From assembly GCA_018895675.1 (NCBI GenBank), contig JAHIOG010000429.1:1-7483 (forward strand): 7,483 nucleotides of DNA, given 5' to 3'. This document shows, one piece after another, positions 6,066 through 7,483 of this stretch. Numbering within the stretch: position 1 is the first letter of the stretch; every line of letters starts with the position of its first letter. The position numbers were made by a program, and so were the translations under genes. The notes under the pieces were generated by a model. That model made no database searches. It saw only the letters and a list, made by a program, of their open reading frames with translations, and was not told the origin of the DNA. This stretch comes from a bacterium (GTDB lineage Bacteria; Fidelibacterota; UBA2242).

Positions 6066-6083
6066 TATTTATCCTGTTTTTTT
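6053..6083 (+). terminator. Terminator-like hairpin on the + strand
   Basis: ACAGGAT (6053-6059) pairs perfectly with ATCCTGT (6071-6077), followed by an unbroken T tract to 6083. No + strand gene ends here, so it may stop an antisense or small RNA. Alternatively it is part of the control region of the - strand lipoprotein gene. Confidence 0.45.
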
Positions 6084-6480
6084 ACGAATTTTCATGCTCT
6101 GAGAACAATCAAGAAATGCGTATGGTAAGTATTTCCCAACACGGAATAGAAGCAATTTAATTTTCGTGATAATCAATTTAAAAAGTAGTCCTGGAGCCAT
6201 TTAATCAGCAAACACTTTCGGACCGGCTGAAACCCTTCCGCTTGAGCAACGGGTCGATAAAAAGATTATCCAGCAGACTGATATAATCAATTAAAGGAGA
6301 TAATCCAGTGTCATGTCAAGCCTTTATTATCAGATAAATATAAGCATGAGATTAACATCGCAATTCATTATCTCAAAGAGATGTCTTCGACACAATGTCA
6401 TTATGTTAAGAATGTGAACAATCGAACCAACTACTCCGGAGTCCCCGTTGGGAAAGTCGGATAAAGCATATTATTTTCAC
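6084..6480. other. Gene-poor gap with eroded coding-like stretches
   Basis: No start-to-stop gene of useful length is present. Two short + frames read like worn protein pieces: 34 codons containing LEPFNQQTLSDRLKPFRL (about 6185-6290), and about 60 codons containing PLLSDKYKHEINIAIHYLKE and ending at a TAA near 6463. The second has no start codon near its beginning. They may be remnants of a lost gene, but no family is recognised. A 10-bp palindrome, ACTCCGGAGT, lies at 6433-6442. A weak promoter-like pair, TTGGGA (6448-6453) and TATTAT (6469-6474, spacing 15), points into the hairpin cluster that follows. Confidence 0.35.
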
Positions 6481-6483
6481 AAC

Positions 6484-6702
6484 CCACCGAATAAATTCGG
6501 TGGTTAAAGTTTAACCTAACTGATTACTCAAGCAAATTGTAACCATTCACTTTTTTATCCGGCGTATCCTGATTCATCGGGAGGAGACGGAAGTGAATGG
6601 GAAATAAATCACTCTCTTTACTTTTCCGACTTTAGTCGGTCTTATTCTTAATTTAAGGATATTGTTTCGAAGAAAGGTGCTAAGCATTCGCGGGCAATAT
6701 CC
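6484..6702 (+). ncRNA. Candidate structured RNA: four inverted repeats in a row
   Basis: Four stems follow one another: CCACCGAAT/ATTCGGTGG (6484-6492/6495-6503); CCATTCACTT/AAGTGAATGG (6543-6552/6591-6600), with an inner stem at 6567-6572/6577-6582; CCGAC/GTCGG (6626-6630/6635-6639) with a TTTA loop and then TCTTATTCTT; and GGATATTG/CAATATCC (6657-6664/6695-6702). All main arms pair perfectly. The region encodes no protein and lies downstream of cpoB (- strand). It matches no RNA family I know by eye (not tmRNA, RNase P, SRP or 6S as far as I can tell). The strand is uncertain: the third hairpin with its T-rich tail and a weak promoter-like pair near 6448-6474 favour +. It could instead be the 3' untranslated region of cpoB or a set of mobile palindromes. 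Confidence 0.35.
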
Positions 6703-6744
6703 GACATTTTGAACTTAACACGACACTAGGATCAGACATCGGCT

Positions 6745-7483
6745 TTACTGTAATTCGTCCAGCATGGATTGTGCAATGCCGGCTTCCTGAGACCGGGGAT
6801 ATTCTTGTATGACCTGACCCAGATACATCCTAGCCTCATTAATATCGTTTAGATTGATAAAACAGCTCCCCGTTTTCAGGAGGGCGTTCGGTATCCGTTG
6901 GCTTAAGGGAAAGTTTACCAGGACTTTTATAAATTCGGTGGATGCCACTGAAAAATCATTTTGGGTGTAGTAAATCTCTCCAATCCAGTATTGGGTATCG
7001 GCGGCGTGTTCGGTCTTCGGAAATTCGATCAGGTACTTTTGAAAACCCTGGAGTGCTAACACGTAGTTTCCTCGGGAAAAATCCAGGTAGGCGGTTTTAT
7101 AAAGATCTTCCGCCGTCAAACTGATTTCTTCGCCAGAGTAAACCGCCCGGGAATTTGTTGAAACAGTATCTGGTACCGGTCGGGTAAAGGTTTTACTTTC
7201 AATTTTCTGGATGAAGCGGGACAAACGTGTAATATCATCTTCGAGCTTACTGTCCAGAATATTCGACTGAGCTTTCAGGTTCCCCGTCTCAGTCAGTAAC
7301 TCGGCTTTTGTTTGGCTGGTTTCATCCCGAAGTTCGTTAACCAGGAATATTATTTCTGTCAAAGAACGTTGAATTTCCTCCGTATCGTTATGCTGGGTCA
7401 CCATTCCTTTTTTAAGAGTATTGGTATCCTGCTGGATGCGTTCGGAACGTTGCTGTAGATAGAACAGATCCTTCTTAAACTGG
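6745..7483 (-). CDS. cpoB: CpoB/YbgF-type periplasmic coiled-coil and TPR protein (5' end outside window)
   Basis: The frame is open from the right edge to a TAA at 6747-6745, giving about 245 residues; the ATG at 7404 is internal, because the coiled coil continues upstream of it (FKKDLFYLQQRSERIQQDTNTLKK). The N-terminal half is a long coiled coil (to about the FIQKIESK segment, 7190), then a Ser/Thr/Pro-containing linker, then a C-terminal TPR domain: AEDLYKTAYLDFSRGNYVLA, QGFQKYLIEFPKTEHAADTQ, YWIGEIYYTQNDFSVASTEF and the rest to MLDELQ. The phrases YLIEFPKTEHAADTQYWIGE and IQEYPRSQEAG are typical of the YbgF/CpoB family. In known systems CpoB is periplasmic, interacts with TolA and ties outer-membrane constriction to cell-wall synthesis at division. 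The OmpA/Pal-like lipoprotein downstream suits a Tol-Pal-type role, though the gap between them is unusual. The signal peptide, if any, lies outside the window. No clear terminator follows the stop. Confidence 0.85.
   Translation of the reverse strand, partial: QFKKDLFYLQQRSERIQQDTNTLKKGMVTQHNDTEEIQRSLTEIIFLVNELRDETSQTKAELLTETGNLKAQSNILDSKLEDDITRLSRFIQKIESKTFTRPVPDTVSTNSRAVYSGEEISLTAEDLYKTAYLDFSRGNYVLALQGFQKYLIEFPKTEHAADTQYWIGEIYYTQNDFSVASTEFIKVLVNFPLSQRIPNALLKTGSCFINLNDINEARMYLGQVIQEYPRSQEAGIAQSMLDELQ

Noticed and set aside
6308..6412. ATG-started 34-codon + frame (MSSLYYQINISMRL...)
   Set aside because: It is short, has no domain, and overlaps a longer coding-like frame; there is not enough to call a gene.
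6484..6702. CRISPR array
   Set aside because: The repeats here are inverted and all different; there are no regularly spaced identical direct repeats.
6942..7124. 60-codon + frame
   Set aside because: It is antisense to the conserved TPR region of cpoB.

Overview
The window looks like a piece of chromosome from a bacterium of the Fibrobacteres-Chlorobi-Bacteroidetes (FCB) side of the tree, for example an Ignavibacteria-, Calditrichota- or KSB1-type lineage. The best evidence is a secreted protein that ends in a type IX secretion (Por) sorting domain with the YPNPFNP signature, together with cell-envelope genes of the CpoB/OmpA kind. The OmpA-like gene has a strong Shine-Dalgarno sequence, which argues mildly against Bacteroidetes proper. 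No species can be named from the sequence alone.

Left part (1-3340) is accessory DNA. It opens with the 3' end of an AT-rich unknown gene on the + strand, possibly followed by a 41-residue ORF. A small ankyrin-repeat gene on the - strand has been split in two by an insertion sequence of about 2.47 kb (512-2983). The element has 24-bp terminal inverted repeats (21/24 identical) and a 5-bp target duplication, AAGGT. It carries one large DDE transposase gene that keeps its acidic triad but is broken by four changes of reading frame. Upstream of the ankyrin remnant lies a piece of a tRNA-Lys(UUU) gene, so this stretch seems to have seen several rearrangements. A strong hairpin terminator at 3340-3371 closes it.

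Middle part (3382-4731) is an intact 449-residue secreted protein on the - strand: a signal peptide, seven YCF48/BNR-like beta-propeller blades and a T9SS sorting domain. Behind its start lies a spacer of about 490 bp with no convincing gene.

Right part (5091-7483) is envelope biology on the - strand. A CpoB/YbgF-type coiled-coil/TPR protein (5' end outside the window) is followed, after an unusually long gap of about 850 bp, by an OmpA/Pal-like peptidoglycan-binding lipoprotein with its own terminator. The two probably work at the outer membrane-peptidoglycan interface of a Tol-Pal-like system, but the gap suggests separate transcription. The gap holds eroded coding-like stretches, paired direct repeats, a terminator-like hairpin and a run of four inverted repeats (6484-6702) that could be a structured RNA.

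No defence system, CRISPR array or biosynthetic cluster was seen. The most noteworthy items are the reconstructed IS insertion with its decayed transposase, the hairpin cluster between cpoB and the OmpA-like gene, and the tRNA-Lys remnant.
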